Positions 35,200-43,707 of a stretch of DNA of 64,000 bases are shown in pieces. This DNA comes from Leptospirillum sp. (GTDB lineage: Bacteria; Nitrospirota; Leptospirillia; Leptospirillales; Leptospirillaceae). The notes beneath the pieces were generated by a model. The model was not told the DNA's origin. It worked only from the letters and a program-made list of their open reading frames with translations, and ran no database searches. The DNA is taken from assembly GCA_027315205.1 (NCBI GenBank), contig DAHUYM010000007.1:92242-156241 (forward strand). The letters run 5' to 3'. A program made the position numbers and the translations under genes. Each line of letters opens with the position of its first letter. Position 1 is the first letter of the stretch.

Positions 35200-37932
35200 T
35201 CAATGTTTCCGGATGATGCTGAGAATGGAATCGATGTCCTGTCCAAAACGACTTAGGTTAGAGTTCCTGAGAGCATTCTCGGCATCTTTTGCGATATGTT
35301 TCAGATTATTCCAGTCCGACTTTCCTTTTTGTATCGTTCCGCTTTCTTCCCTGAAAGAAAGTCCGACTTTTCCCCCGGGGGTTTCGAAAAGGGCTGCCAG
35401 GGCTTCCAAGAGTGTTTTCCTCATGACGACCCTGTCGCCGACGGCGACGATCACCCTCCTGAGTTCCGGTAGGGCCCCGGGGCTTGTAGCTTCGAGATAA
35501 AGCGGTTCGACGTAAAGAAGGGTGTCGGCGATGGGGATGATCAGCAAGGTACCCCTGACGACATGGGACCCCTGTTGGTTCCAGAGTGTAAGTTGCTTTG
35601 AAATGGGACCTCTTTGGTCTATCCGCGCCTCGATCTGATCCGGACCATAAATCAGACGTTCTTTGGGAAAGGTATATACGGTCATTTTACCAAGATGGAC
35701 TCCGTCGGACCGACCGACAAGCCACGCGGAAAGATTTTGCCGATGAGCCGGAGTATAAGGGAGCATCAGGACGTATTCTTCATGTGATTCCCCCGGTAGA
35801 CGCATGACAGTGTAATAAGGGGTCATCACACGTTCGTCTCTCATCGGGAGAGACCAGAGATCCTCGCGGTTAAAAAAGGTGTGGGGATCGGACATATGAT
35901 ACGACTCGAAAAGCCTGGCCATAATAGAGAAAAAGGCGGGGGGGAACCTGAGATGGGATTTCAGGTCTTCAGGCATATCGGAGATCGGTTTATAGAGTTG
36001 AGGCGTGATTGAACGGTAGGCTGCCAGGATGGGGTCCTTTGGATCGGTGACATAGAAGGTCGGGAACCCTTCTTCGGGGTCGACGAAAATCTTGACCGGA
36101 TTCCGGATGTAATTGAGTTCGGAAGGCCATGTCTCCAATGCCCTGAAATGCCCGCCGCGGAATACGGTGAAGGCATTGATGATGGCGCGTGCTCCGGGAG
36201 CCGGGGTCGCATATGGATAGCGGTTGGAGGTCGTATACCCGTCGATCATCCATAGAAGATGTCCGTCTTTCGTGATGACCGGAACGGGATCCGGATCGAG
36301 GGTCAGGTAGGGGGCCAGCCGGTGGACGATTCCGAAGATATTCCTGTGGAACAGAATCCGGCTCGAAGGCGTGATGGCGTTCGACAGGAGAATCTTCATT
36401 GTGCCAAATGCGTAGGAGAACAGAACTCTTCTTCCGGTACTGCTCAATCTGACGCCGCCATGGCCATCATAATGGTTGTACGCATTATCATTTCCCCTTG
36501 GAAAGTCGAATTCCCCTACCCTTGAGTTTACGATTGCGTAGGGAATGATCTGATCCCCGTAATAAATTCTGGAATGAGTCACCATAATCCCCTTTTGGGA
36601 CTCTGGGGGAATATTCTTGATCCAGAATACGGGAAGTCCTTCGGATGTGACGCGGTTGACGGGAGTCATGATCATCCCGTGTCCATGGGTATATGCAAGA
36701 TGCAAATTGATCCAGTTCGGAGAGGGCAGATTTTCGTAGGAAAGCTCCCTTGGAGCCAACAAGACCTGTCGAAGATGGTCCTCGACCCGATATCTGTCGG
36801 GAGCCAGCAGAGGAAATTGATAGTATGTGCGGATCTGCTGGAGCTGGCGGACGGTAGTCAAAAGAGGGCGATGGTCCCAGAGCCGTATGTTTTCCACGGT
36901 CCGTTCATTTTGCCTGAGCCCTTCGGGCGTCAAGGGAGAGAGGTGGTGGATTGCGACCGGCCGGATGACATCAAGCCTGAAGGCTTTCCGGGTTTCTTCG
37001 ATATTTCTGGCCAGGTATGGACGTTCATAGTGGAACTGGTCGGGTAGAACGACGAATCGCTCGACGATCGTTGGTATGATCGATACGCCGATGAAATAGG
37101 CCGCAAAGGAAAAAGCCAGCGCGGATAAAGGAAGGATGATCGAACCCCGGAATGTCGAGACAAGGAATATAAGGGAGGTCAGGACGAGGACTGCCTCGAG
37201 AAAGAGCATCGCCGGCAGTGTGGCATGGATGTCCGTATATCCCGGACCTGAAATGAGTTCGTGTTTTTGGGTCAGGAGATCGTAACGCCCCAGCTGGACC
37301 CATGCGGCTAGGCCGATTGAAAAAAGCGACAGAATCGGAAATAAGCGCAATCGGAATGTCGGGAGGATGAATATCCTGTTTCTTTCGAAGGCCAATGAAT
37401 GATTGAGGATCCCCAGGATCGTTGCCGTCGCGATCGTCAGGATGAGGGTGAGAAGGAGAAACGAAAGGACCGACTCCATGAGGGGCAGTTTGAATAAATA
37501 AAAACTGATGTCGTGATGAAAAACCGGATCGGTTTGACCGGTATCGGGTCCCTTGAGTGCAGCGAGAAGCCTGAGCCCCAATTCCGGTCGTGCAAGATGA
37601 TCTCCGATGAAGAGGGCGATAAAAAGATAGACTGCCGCCAAGCCTTTTTGAAAGGCGCGCAGAGAATAGGTTTTGGGCAAGCCAGCCTGGGGGAGGACGA
37701 TGATTCCGGTATTATTCGGGACGGCAACTATCCCTAACAGGCCCAGAAGAAAAAAGGCGAGTCCGGACAATGTCCCGACGGCGAGACGAGGCAGAAGGTA
37801 GGTCCAGAACAAAAGGGAGTGGTTCAGGGAGTGGAACCAGAGATAATCGACATTCAGATCCATGAGGTCTTGAACCGAGAATAGAAGGACCACAAATAAA
37901 ACGAGAAAAATCCAGGGTATGCGGGGATTCAT
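35200..37932 (-). CDS. UPF0182-family large membrane protein
   Basis: A 910-residue protein. The first 320 residues hold about seven helices ('RIPWIFLVLFVVLLFSVQDL' begins the first), and the remainder is a large extracytoplasmic region with 'DHRPLLTTVRQLQQIRTYYQFP' and 'DRYRVEDHLRQVLLAPREL' (each as characteristic family segments) and a late 'RLPGESHEEYVLMLPYTPAHRQNLSAWL'. These match the uncharacterised UPF0182 family, whose function is unknown. GAGGG precedes the ATG. It is convergent with recN and separate from the polyamine operon, which lies upstream on the same strand with 121 bases between. Confidence 0.88.
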   Translation of the reverse strand: MNPRIPWIFLVLFVVLLFSVQDLMDLNVDYLWFHSLNHSLLFWTYLLPRLAVGTLSGLAFFLLGLLGIVAVPNNTGIIVLPQAGLPKTYSLRAFQKGLAAVYLFIALFIGDHLARPELGLRLLAALKGPDTGQTDPVFHHDISFYLFKLPLMESVLSFLLLTLILTIATATILGILNHSLAFERNRIFILPTFRLRLFPILSLFSIGLAAWVQLGRYDLLTQKHELISGPGYTDIHATLPAMLFLEAVLVLTSLIFLVSTFRGSIILPLSALAFSFAAYFIGVSIIPTIVERFVVLPDQFHYERPYLARNIEETRKAFRLDVIRPVAIHHLSPLTPEGLRQNERTVENIRLWDHRPLLTTVRQLQQIRTYYQFPLLAPDRYRVEDHLRQVLLAPRELSYENLPSPNWINLHLAYTHGHGMIMTPVNRVTSEGLPVFWIKNIPPESQKGIMVTHSRIYYGDQIIPYAIVNSRVGEFDFPRGNDNAYNHYDGHGGVRLSSTGRRVLFSYAFGTMKILLSNAITPSSRILFHRNIFGIVHRLAPYLTLDPDPVPVITKDGHLLWMIDGYTTSNRYPYATPAPGARAIINAFTVFRGGHFRALETWPSELNYIRNPVKIFVDPEEGFPTFYVTDPKDPILAAYRSITPQLYKPISDMPEDLKSHLRFPPAFFSIMARLFESYHMSDPHTFFNREDLWSLPMRDERVMTPYYTVMRLPGESHEEYVLMLPYTPAHRQNLSAWLVGRSDGVHLGKMTVYTFPKERLIYGPDQIEARIDQRGPISKQLTLWNQQGSHVVRGTLLIIPIADTLLYVEPLYLEATSPGALPELRRVIVAVGDRVVMRKTLLEALAALFETPGGKVGLSFREESGTIQKGKSDWNNLKHIAKDAENALRNSNLSRFGQDIDSILSIIRKH

Positions 37933-38053
37933 GGGACCCTCACGGGCACAGGAGGAGATTCCGAGACGAATTGTACGTCCATCTTACATGAGTCAAAGAA
38001 GGAATGTCTTCCAGACGGGCTTTTCAAGGAATGCGACACTTCCGTGGGTCCGC

Positions 38054-39532
38054 TCAGTGTCCGGGGAGCACCGTTTTGATGTGTTGATTGGATGGGTCGA
38101 GGCCGTCCAGGGTCGCACCGGTCTCACGCATGATCAGGAGGTAATCCAATACGTCGCGAGTGATAAGTTCACCAGGAATCATAAGGGGGATTCCTGGTGG
38201 GTACACAGTTACGATATCCGCGGAAGTGGCACCCTCCGAATCCTCCAGTGGGACATATTCCTGTGCGGAAAAATAGGCCGTTCGGGGGGGCATGCGTATG
38301 GGATTTAAAAGGTACGGAGCCTGGGCATACGAATGTTCGTCTATCGATGTTTTTGTCCCGGGAGATCCGGCTATTCGTTCGAGAGCAAACACGAGACGGT
38401 CGATATCGTCCCGGTGGTCTCCGATACTCACGATGACAAGCACATGCATGAGGTCGGCCATTTCGACCTGAATTCCGAACTCGAGATTAAGCCGTTGCGA
38501 AACCTGGTAACCGGTGAGGCCAATTCCCGAAACCCCCACTGTCAGCTTGGTTTCGTCGAGGTCGTTGTCGCCCAGGCTTAAGGATTTGACCTCCGCCCGG
38601 TCGATACAGGTTAATCCCGGTATTTTCCGGATTTTTTCCCTGCCGCGTCTTGCCAGTTCCAGAGCTTTCCCAAGAAGCTTTTTCCCTTCGGTTGCCATCT
38701 GCATGCGGGCAAGATCGAGTGACGCCATAAGAATATACGACGGGCTCGTCGTCTGAAGATAACGAAGCGCGGTGGAAAGCCGGCCGATGTCGATTCTGTT
38801 TTTTCGGACGTGGAGTATAGATGCCTGGGTCATGCCGCCGATGATCTTGTGGGTGGACTGGACGCACATATCGACATCTGCGTTCATGGCACTCATCGGC
38901 AATGACTCGTGAAAATGCAGATGGGGGCCATGGGCTTCGTCAAGGAGAACCCTGACATTTCTACGATGGGCTTCTTCGACGATTTTCTCGAGATTGACCG
39001 TGACCCCGTAATAGTTGGGGGAAGTAAGAAAAAGTGTGCGGATATCGGGATTCTGATCAAGTGTCTTGACAATATCCGCAGTACGGTCATTCAAGAGAAG
39101 GGATGTTTTGTCGCTTCGATGAAGCGGTATGAAAACGGGACGGCAATCGGTCATGATCATTCCGGATACGACCGATTTGTGGAGAATTCTTGTTACCGCG
39201 ACCTGCTCTCCGGGGTTCAGCGTGGAAAGAATCATGGCCTGATTGCCGCCGGATGTTCCGTTTACGAGAAAAAAGGATTGGTCGGCATTGTATATGTCGG
39301 CCGCAAGCTCCTGGGCCTCCCTAATGACTCCCCTTGGTTTCTGGAGGGAATCTACTTCATCAAGGCAGGTGAGGTCGATCGAAAAGACCTTGGGTCCCAC
39401 AAATTTACGAAAACGGGTCGAAATGCCCTTGCCGCTCTTGTGGCCGGGTGTGTGAAAGGAAACTTTCCGGCTTTCGGCCAGTGCGACCATCGCATCGAAG
39501 AGGGGCGTGCGATTATGATCAAAAGGAGGCAT
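38054..39532 (-). CDS. speA: Orn/Lys/Arg decarboxylase, probably arginine decarboxylase
   Basis: A 492-residue PLP enzyme of the group III basic amino-acid decarboxylases. The signature 'FHTPGHKSGKG' lies near residue 27; 'VNGTSGGNQAMIL' binds cofactor phosphate; 'LLDEAHGPHLHFH' holds the PLP Asp and His; and the Schiff-base Lys is in 'VQSTHKIIGGMTQAS'. The C-terminal domain has 'YPPGIPLMIPGELI'. The length fits the short Bacillus-type arginine decarboxylase without a response-regulator-like wing. The speD-speE context favours polyamine synthesis from arginine. The ATG starts seven bases before the speE stop ends upstream, so the two genes are close-packed; the ribosome binding site is weak. 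Confidence 0.88.
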   Translation of the reverse strand: MPPFDHNRTPLFDAMVALAESRKVSFHTPGHKSGKGISTRFRKFVGPKVFSIDLTCLDEVDSLQKPRGVIREAQELAADIYNADQSFFLVNGTSGGNQAMILSTLNPGEQVAVTRILHKSVVSGMIMTDCRPVFIPLHRSDKTSLLLNDRTADIVKTLDQNPDIRTLFLTSPNYYGVTVNLEKIVEEAHRRNVRVLLDEAHGPHLHFHESLPMSAMNADVDMCVQSTHKIIGGMTQASILHVRKNRIDIGRLSTALRYLQTTSPSYILMASLDLARMQMATEGKKLLGKALELARRGREKIRKIPGLTCIDRAEVKSLSLGDNDLDETKLTVGVSGIGLTGYQVSQRLNLEFGIQVEMADLMHVLVIVSIGDHRDDIDRLVFALERIAGSPGTKTSIDEHSYAQAPYLLNPIRMPPRTAYFSAQEYVPLEDSEGATSADIVTVYPPGIPLMIPGELITRDVLDYLLIMRETGATLDGLDPSNQHIKTVLPGH

Positions 39533-39539
39533 AAGGATT

Positions 39540-40460
39540 TTAGTGGTACGTGAAAAGTGGCTGGTTGTCTTCGATCACGATGGATGAAGACTCAAGTTCG
39601 CGTCTTACATGTTTCGGAATGCCGAAGAGTCCCTTGTGTGCGATCCCGTCGTAGAAGGACAGGGATCCGTTGATCCGGGTTTCGATGCCGGCATTGATCT
39701 CCTCTTCGCGAAGACTTCGGGGGTCATTGCGCTTTGATGCGACGATAAATCCCCAGGGAAGCCCGAAAGAAGGGATGAATGCCTGATAGGGAGCAACGAC
39801 CGGAAAGATGGATTTGAGAGTCTGGTAGACCGCAGAGAAATTCAGAAGATACGGAATCGCTGCCGTACCTGCCTGCAAGGAAAGGGTTCCTCCGGGTGAA
39901 AGCCGAGCCATCGCCGTCTGATAAAACTCGCGGGTATAGAGCAGATACGCCGGTCCTTCCTCGACGGGTTCGGAAAGGTCCGTAATGATCACATCGAAAA
40001 CGTCGTCGGTCTCCTCGAGATACTTCCGGGCGTCGGTCGCAATGATCCTCGACCTGGGATCGTCGAACGCGCCCTGGTGCCACGCGGGAAGGTGTTTTTT
40101 GCAAAGTTCGATGACCTGGCCGTCGATATCTACCATCACGGCCTTTTTCACCGTTTTATGCCTGAGGACTTCACGAAGGGTGGCGCCTTCACCCCCCCCG
40201 ATAATGAAGACGTTTTCGGGGTTGGGATGGGAGAGCATTGCAGGATGGACGAGCGTTTCGTGGTAGATGAACTCATCCGACGACGTGGACTGCATCTTGT
40301 CGTCCAGGATAAGGCAGGTGCCAAACGCGCCCGAGCGGACGATATCCATTTTCTGGAACTTTGTGCGCACGGAGGAAAGAATCTCTGTGATGCCGTGCAT
40401 GTGACCCAAAAATGGTGAAGAGTATTCAATATACCACTTGGAAGTCCTCGGAGCGCTCAT
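39540..40460 (-). CDS. speE: Spermidine synthase (polyamine aminopropyltransferase)
   Basis: This enzyme transfers the aminopropyl group of decarboxylated SAM to a diamine (putrescine or agmatine). The 306-residue protein has the dcSAM-binding 'VFIIGGGEGATLREVLRH', 'VMVDIDGQVIELCKKHLP', the catalytic Asp in 'VIITDLSEPVEEGPAYLLY' and the gate-keeping 'SSDEFIYHETLVHPA'. 'SEPVEEG' replaces the common 'TDPIGP', which may alter substrate size. The ATG at 40460 lies inside the end of speD (35-base overlap), so the genes are coupled; AAAGGAA is the only upstream site. Confidence 0.93.
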   Translation of the reverse strand: MSAPRTSKWYIEYSSPFLGHMHGITEILSSVRTKFQKMDIVRSGAFGTCLILDDKMQSTSSDEFIYHETLVHPAMLSHPNPENVFIIGGGEGATLREVLRHKTVKKAVMVDIDGQVIELCKKHLPAWHQGAFDDPRSRIIATDARKYLEETDDVFDVIITDLSEPVEEGPAYLLYTREFYQTAMARLSPGGTLSLQAGTAAIPYLLNFSAVYQTLKSIFPVVAPYQAFIPSFGLPWGFIVASKRNDPRSLREEEINAGIETRINGSLSFYDGIAHKGLFGIPKHVRRELESSSIVIEDNQPLFTYH

Positions 40461-40890
40461 TATCGGATGTTTTTCCTTTCTCGAGGCGAATTTTGGCTTC
40501 TTGACTGTTGCTTGCCTTGTGAGGTTTCTTGTCGTTCGTGATCCCGATGATCCCCCTCTTGACTTCGTGGATGCTCGGATTTTTTGAATGGAACGCCTTC
40601 GCCAGAAATAGAGCGGCAACCTCAGGCTTGAGAGTGTCCCCGCACGTAAAGATATCTACGGCTGCGTACCGGTATTCCGGCCAAGTGTGGACTGCGAGGT
40701 GAGATTCTGCAATCACAACGACACCGCTGACGCCAAATGGGCTGAATTCGTGGAAACGATCATCGATGATCGTGGCTTTTGCTTCTAAGGCGGCTTCAAG
40801 CATGGCCTGACGAACGAAAGTGACGTCATTAAGTCTGTCGTCCTGGCAATCCTTCAGTTCGACAAGAAGGTGGGTCCCCAAGGCGTGCAC
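40426..40890 (-). CDS. speD: S-adenosylmethionine decarboxylase proenzyme, SpeD
   Basis: The proenzyme cleaves itself to form a pyruvoyl cofactor and decarboxylates SAM for aminopropyl transfer. The cleavage motif 'IAESHLAVHTWPEY' puts the pyruvoyl precursor at S63, with H68 and C83 as partners, the same positions as in the Thermotoga enzyme. The start is GTG at 40890, with GGAGG eight bases upstream; the frame continues upstream without support. At 154 residues it is about 25 longer than usual, because a charged C-terminal tail ('KKPHKASNSQEAKIRLEKGK') extends over the speE start. It heads a speD-speE-decarboxylase operon behind a long leader. Confidence 0.95.
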   Translation of the reverse strand: MHALGTHLLVELKDCQDDRLNDVTFVRQAMLEAALEAKATIIDDRFHEFSPFGVSGVVVIAESHLAVHTWPEYRYAAVDIFTCGDTLKPEVAALFLAKAFHSKNPSIHEVKRGIIGITNDKKPHKASNSQEAKIRLEKGKTSDNERSEDFQVVY

Positions 40891-40912
40891 TCTATTTGCC
40901 TCCGATCTTAAG

Positions 40913-41059
40913 TTAAGTGAGACCAAATCCTTTCGGCCAGACCAACCACAACCCGCACACACCCGAATACGAATGTGCCGAATCATCGCTTTCTGCGGGC
41001 ATGTCGAACCCGTAAGTGCTGTCACACCGAAATAAGATACTGACTGTCTGGAACTGCAT
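40913..41059 (-). CDS. Candidate leader ORF in the speD transcript
   Basis: A 48-codon ORF runs from an ATG at 41059 to a TAA at 40913-40915, ending 22 bases before the speD GTG. AAGGAG lies five bases before the ATG, an ideal site. The peptide ('MQFQTVSILFRCD', then 'YGFDMPAESDDS', ending 'LVWPKGFGLT') has no family I recognise. It lies within the leader predicted from the promoter-like pair at 41183-41210. It could be a regulatory leader peptide, a small real protein, or chance. Confidence 0.4.
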   Translation of the reverse strand: MQFQTVSILFRCDSTYGFDMPAESDDSAHSYSGVCGLWLVWPKGFGLT

Positions 41060-41447
41060 CAGAGCTCCTTCGCAGTGTTTCGGACAAACCGGACGTTTTT
41101 GCGTCCGCTCGAAAGCCTTGTCCCTGGCCTTTCCGCACGGACTTCCTATCCCTAAATTGCGGGATGGAATGAGAGCGGCAATATATTACTCTTTTTCAGA
41201 GGGATTTCAAGAAAAAATTACAGGCGATCCTGATAATTTTTAAGACGATATTATTTATACAAATATAGGAGTATTTAGGGGTTCCCGCAAGACCTTATGG
41301 AAAAGGACATCGCTCTCAGGGGTTCCCTGGATGCTTTGGAAAGTCGGTTCCTTTAAATGTCTTTTCGGACACTCTTGGGGAACAGAACATCCTCATTCAA
41401 GGGGAGTGGCCGGGGTGTGAATGATTCCGTCGGTGTGTTTCATGGGG
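41060..41447. other. Intergenic region between the speD leader and a membrane-protein gene
   Basis: This stretch holds the speD promoter-like pair and part of its leader. The rest (41211-41447) is AT-rich for about 70 bases and then mixed; I see a small CAGGG-GTT-CCCTG hairpin near 41318-41330 without a T tract, and no further gene, tRNA or repeat. Confidence 0.5.
41183..41210 (-). promoter_or_regulatory. Candidate promoter of the speD-speE-speA operon
   Basis: On the minus strand TTGAAA (complement of 41205-41210) and TAATAT (complement of 41183-41188) are 16 bases apart. Transcription from here would leave a leader of about 285 bases before speD, containing the candidate leader ORF and a hairpin that pairs CGGACG with CGTCCG near 41088-41106. 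Confidence 0.45.
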
Positions 41448-42080
41448 TCATTTGACCGCCCATGATGCGACCGGAATGGTATTGATCCGTTTCGTGAAAT
41501 CTTCCAGAAAAAGCGTAAACGGGATCAGGGCGATCCGTTTCTTTTTCCTCAGCAGAACCTTGACATAAAGGGAAGGATCTCCCGGTATGAAAGTTCCCAC
41601 GTCCTGGAATTCCACCCAGTCGCCGTGGAAAAGGTCTTCTGAAAGGACAACAACGAAAACTCCCCTGTCGAAGGCTCCATGCTTTATGAGGTGTCCTTTC
41701 CCGTCGTAGGCCTTGATGATGATGGCACCAAGGAGCCTGGCCTCGTTTCTCGGGTGCCAGAAATGATATGTGACTTCTTGGATCCCTTTGTATTCCGGCG
41801 TATCGGGAATGACGAGAGTACGCCCCATTCCGTCCCGATACGGTTTGCCCTTAGTGATATCGAGTGAAAATCGATTGTAATGGAGAATATTATGTGCCGA
41901 AAAATCGAACGAACCGGCCTTTTCGCGAATGCCATTTTCTCCTACGAACAAGACCTGGGTTATATTGGACCGGGCAGGTACCGTCCCGAACGCGACGAAA
42001 AAGAGAATAAAGAAAAAGAACAGGATAAGTGCAACCGATTTTGCATCAAGGTAAGTCCCGCGATGGAAAAGTCGGAACAT
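41448..42080 (-). CDS. Hypothetical exported or membrane-anchored protein
   Basis: A 210-residue protein with one strong N-terminal hydrophobic segment ('VALILFFFFILFFVAFG', about residues 17-33), which acts as a signal anchor. The rest is soluble and probably beta-rich ('TYHFWHPRNEARLLGAIII', 'GVFVVVLSEDLFHGDWVEFQD', ending in basic 'LRKKKRIALIPF'). I do not recognise a family. GGAGGAT lies seven bases before the ATG at 42080; the longer frame lacks a site. It is upstream of the speD leader on the same strand and divergent from the next genes. Confidence 0.65.
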   Translation of the reverse strand: MFRLFHRGTYLDAKSVALILFFFFILFFVAFGTVPARSNITQVLFVGENGIREKAGSFDFSAHNILHYNRFSLDITKGKPYRDGMGRTLVIPDTPEYKGIQEVTYHFWHPRNEARLLGAIIIKAYDGKGHLIKHGAFDRGVFVVVLSEDLFHGDWVEFQDVGTFIPGDPSLYVKVLLRKKKRIALIPFTLFLEDFTKRINTIPVASWAVK

Positions 42081-42207
42081 GTTGGATCCTCCGGGTCGGA
42101 AAATCATGCAGTCAGGCGCGCGGATGCGGACGGGCAGATCATAGCAGAATACGAACTGCAAAGTGAAAGCCGAAATCTAATTAATAGACATCATAGTTTC
42201 CTTGCAG

Positions 42208-42381
42208 ATGCTCGATGCTTGCCATGGGTGGGTCGTTCTGTCAAAATCCCGCCGAACACCCATTGGGGCAGTTCTTCTCCAGAGAGATGCCAAGATTGTT
42301 TCTATCGTCACAGGATATGGATCGCCATGGGTCATGCTCGTGACGGAGTTCCTGAAAAACGAATTGAGAAAGGCGGAATAA
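42208..42381 (+). CDS. Candidate small protein upstream of the DUF3109-like gene
   Basis: A 57-residue ORF from ATG 42208 ends one base before the next gene's ATG. It reads 'MLDACHGWVVLSKS', 'TPIGAVLLQRDAKIVSIVTG' and 'WVMLVTEFLKNELRKAE', a plausible alpha/beta fold with a charged helix at the end. There is no good ribosome binding site; a TTG lies two codons earlier. Tight packing against the following gene argues for a real gene, lack of a site argues against. Confidence 0.4.
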   Translation: MLDACHGWVVLSKSRRTPIGAVLLQRDAKIVSIVTGYGSPWVMLVTEFLKNELRKAE

Positions 42382-42382
42382 C

Positions 42383-43096
42383 ATGTCCGGGCAGGTGATC
42401 GTGCCCTTTCCAGGGAAGCCAGTAGAGTACGTCCAGATCGGAAACGTCTGGGTTGATCCCCGTTTGTGGACCACCCGGTTTGACTGTGATGTGATGCTTC
42501 AGGGATGCCATTCGATGTGTTGTTACCGTTCAAACATTTTGGCTCCGGGGGAAAAGGAAAAGATCCGGCAGCATATCGACGGGATACTTCCTTATATGAC
42601 GGAACGAAAAAAAAAGGTTTACCTCGAGCGGGGAGATTTTGAGGCCGATTGCAACGAACAGTGCCCGAGCGGGTGCGAGCTGAACGAGGACGAAGTCAAC
42701 GCCATGTCCCGGGCCTTTTCCCTGGATCAGGACTATCGGTGCAATCTCATTGTCCGGAAAAGTGCAGAGGAAGACATGGATTCGTGCATTTTCCTGGCGA
42801 AGAATTCTGCGGGTGAGAATCACTGTTCCATTCATGCTTATGCTGTTGATCATGGGATCAACTGGATGTCGATCAAGCCCGCCGACTGCATCCAATACCC
42901 GATTGCCATTTATCAAGAACGAGGGCGAACGATCCTTGGCATCCAGACGACGGCAAACCTTTCCCACCTTCCTTGTCACCACAGCGGTCTTGGTCCATCC
43001 CTCTACCGGTCGATGGAAGGAACAATACGGTATCTCTTGGGTGACGAGTTTTATTCATCTCTGGAATCGTTTATCAGCGAAAAGGCGCTGGTTTGA
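42383..43096 (+). CDS. Cysteine-rich protein, DUF3109/YkgJ-like
   Basis: A 237-residue cytoplasmic protein with many paired cysteines: 'DCDVMLQGCHSMCCY' near residue 34, 'DCNEQCPSGCEL' near 90, 'MDSCIFL', 'HCSIHAYA' and 'PADCIQYP'. The arrangement resembles the DUF3109/YkgJ group of putative zinc- or iron-sulfur-binding proteins of unknown function. AAAGGCGGAA precedes the ATG. It lies right after the candidate small ORF and 47 bases before pgpA. The Cys content is the only functional hint. Confidence 0.75.
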   Translation: MSGQVIVPFPGKPVEYVQIGNVWVDPRLWTTRFDCDVMLQGCHSMCCYRSNILAPGEKEKIRQHIDGILPYMTERKKKVYLERGDFEADCNEQCPSGCELNEDEVNAMSRAFSLDQDYRCNLIVRKSAEEDMDSCIFLAKNSAGENHCSIHAYAVDHGINWMSIKPADCIQYPIAIYQERGRTILGIQTTANLSHLPCHHSGLGPSLYRSMEGTIRYLLGDEFYSSLESFISEKALV

Positions 43097-43143
43097 GGAC
43101 CGTTTAGGTTTTCCCGGATCCAAAACCTGGCAGCATTATTAAG

Positions 43144-43629
43144 GTGAGCCTCCCTAACAAAAACCCTTCGTTTCCCAACCGGTTCTTTTACACTGTCGGC
43201 GGTCTGGGACTCCTTCCTTGGGCACCCGGAACATGGGGCAGTCTTGGGGCCCTTGTGACCTGGTTCTTGCTGCCCCCGTTGTCGCCGATCTTGTCTGCAG
43301 GCTTAATAGGGACTCTTTTTGCCGGAGGTGTCGCATCCGCCTCCATGGCGGTGCGCGAGACGGGGGATCCCGATCCGTCCATGGTTGTCATCGACGAATT
43401 CGTCGGCCAATTTATTTCTCTGTCGTTTGTGCACCATGATATAATTCAAGGATTGGAGACTTTTATCCTCTTTCGGATCCTGGACATTTTTAAACCAGGA
43501 CCGATCCGTAAGCTTGAGGCATGGCCGGGTGGATGGGGAATCATGGCGGACGACGCTCTTGCGGGTTTTTTTGCAGGTTTGTTGGTAAGCCTGGTTACCA
43601 TCGTGATGCCGTTATTGTTGTCCCATTGA
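43144..43629 (+). CDS. pgpA: Phosphatidylglycerophosphatase A
   Basis: PgpA removes phosphate from phosphatidylglycerophosphate at the inner membrane, making phosphatidylglycerol. The 161-residue protein has about four hydrophobic segments and the family motifs 'GGLGLLPWAPGTWGSLGAL', 'VVIDEFVGQFISL' and 'IMADDALAGFFAGL', which hold the acidic metal ligands. The start is a GTG without a clear ribosome binding site; no better start exists nearby. It precedes recA by 78 bases. Confidence 0.92.
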   Translation: MSLPNKNPSFPNRFFYTVGGLGLLPWAPGTWGSLGALVTWFLLPPLSPILSAGLIGTLFAGGVASASMAVRETGDPDPSMVVIDEFVGQFISLSFVHHDIIQGLETFILFRILDIFKPGPIRKLEAWPGGWGIMADDALAGFFAGLLVSLVTIVMPLLLSH

Positions 43630-43707
43630 AACCCTATTCGGAAATGAAGGCCGGAGGGGAAATGACCCCCGGTTTTAAATGCACGCATCACTCGGAGGGA
43701 AAAGAAC

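Noticed and set aside
41880..42398. A 172-codon plus-strand frame
   Set aside because: It covers the 5' part of the minus-strand membrane-protein gene and has no ribosome binding site or family match; only its downstream neighbour frame (42208-42381) looked protein-like.
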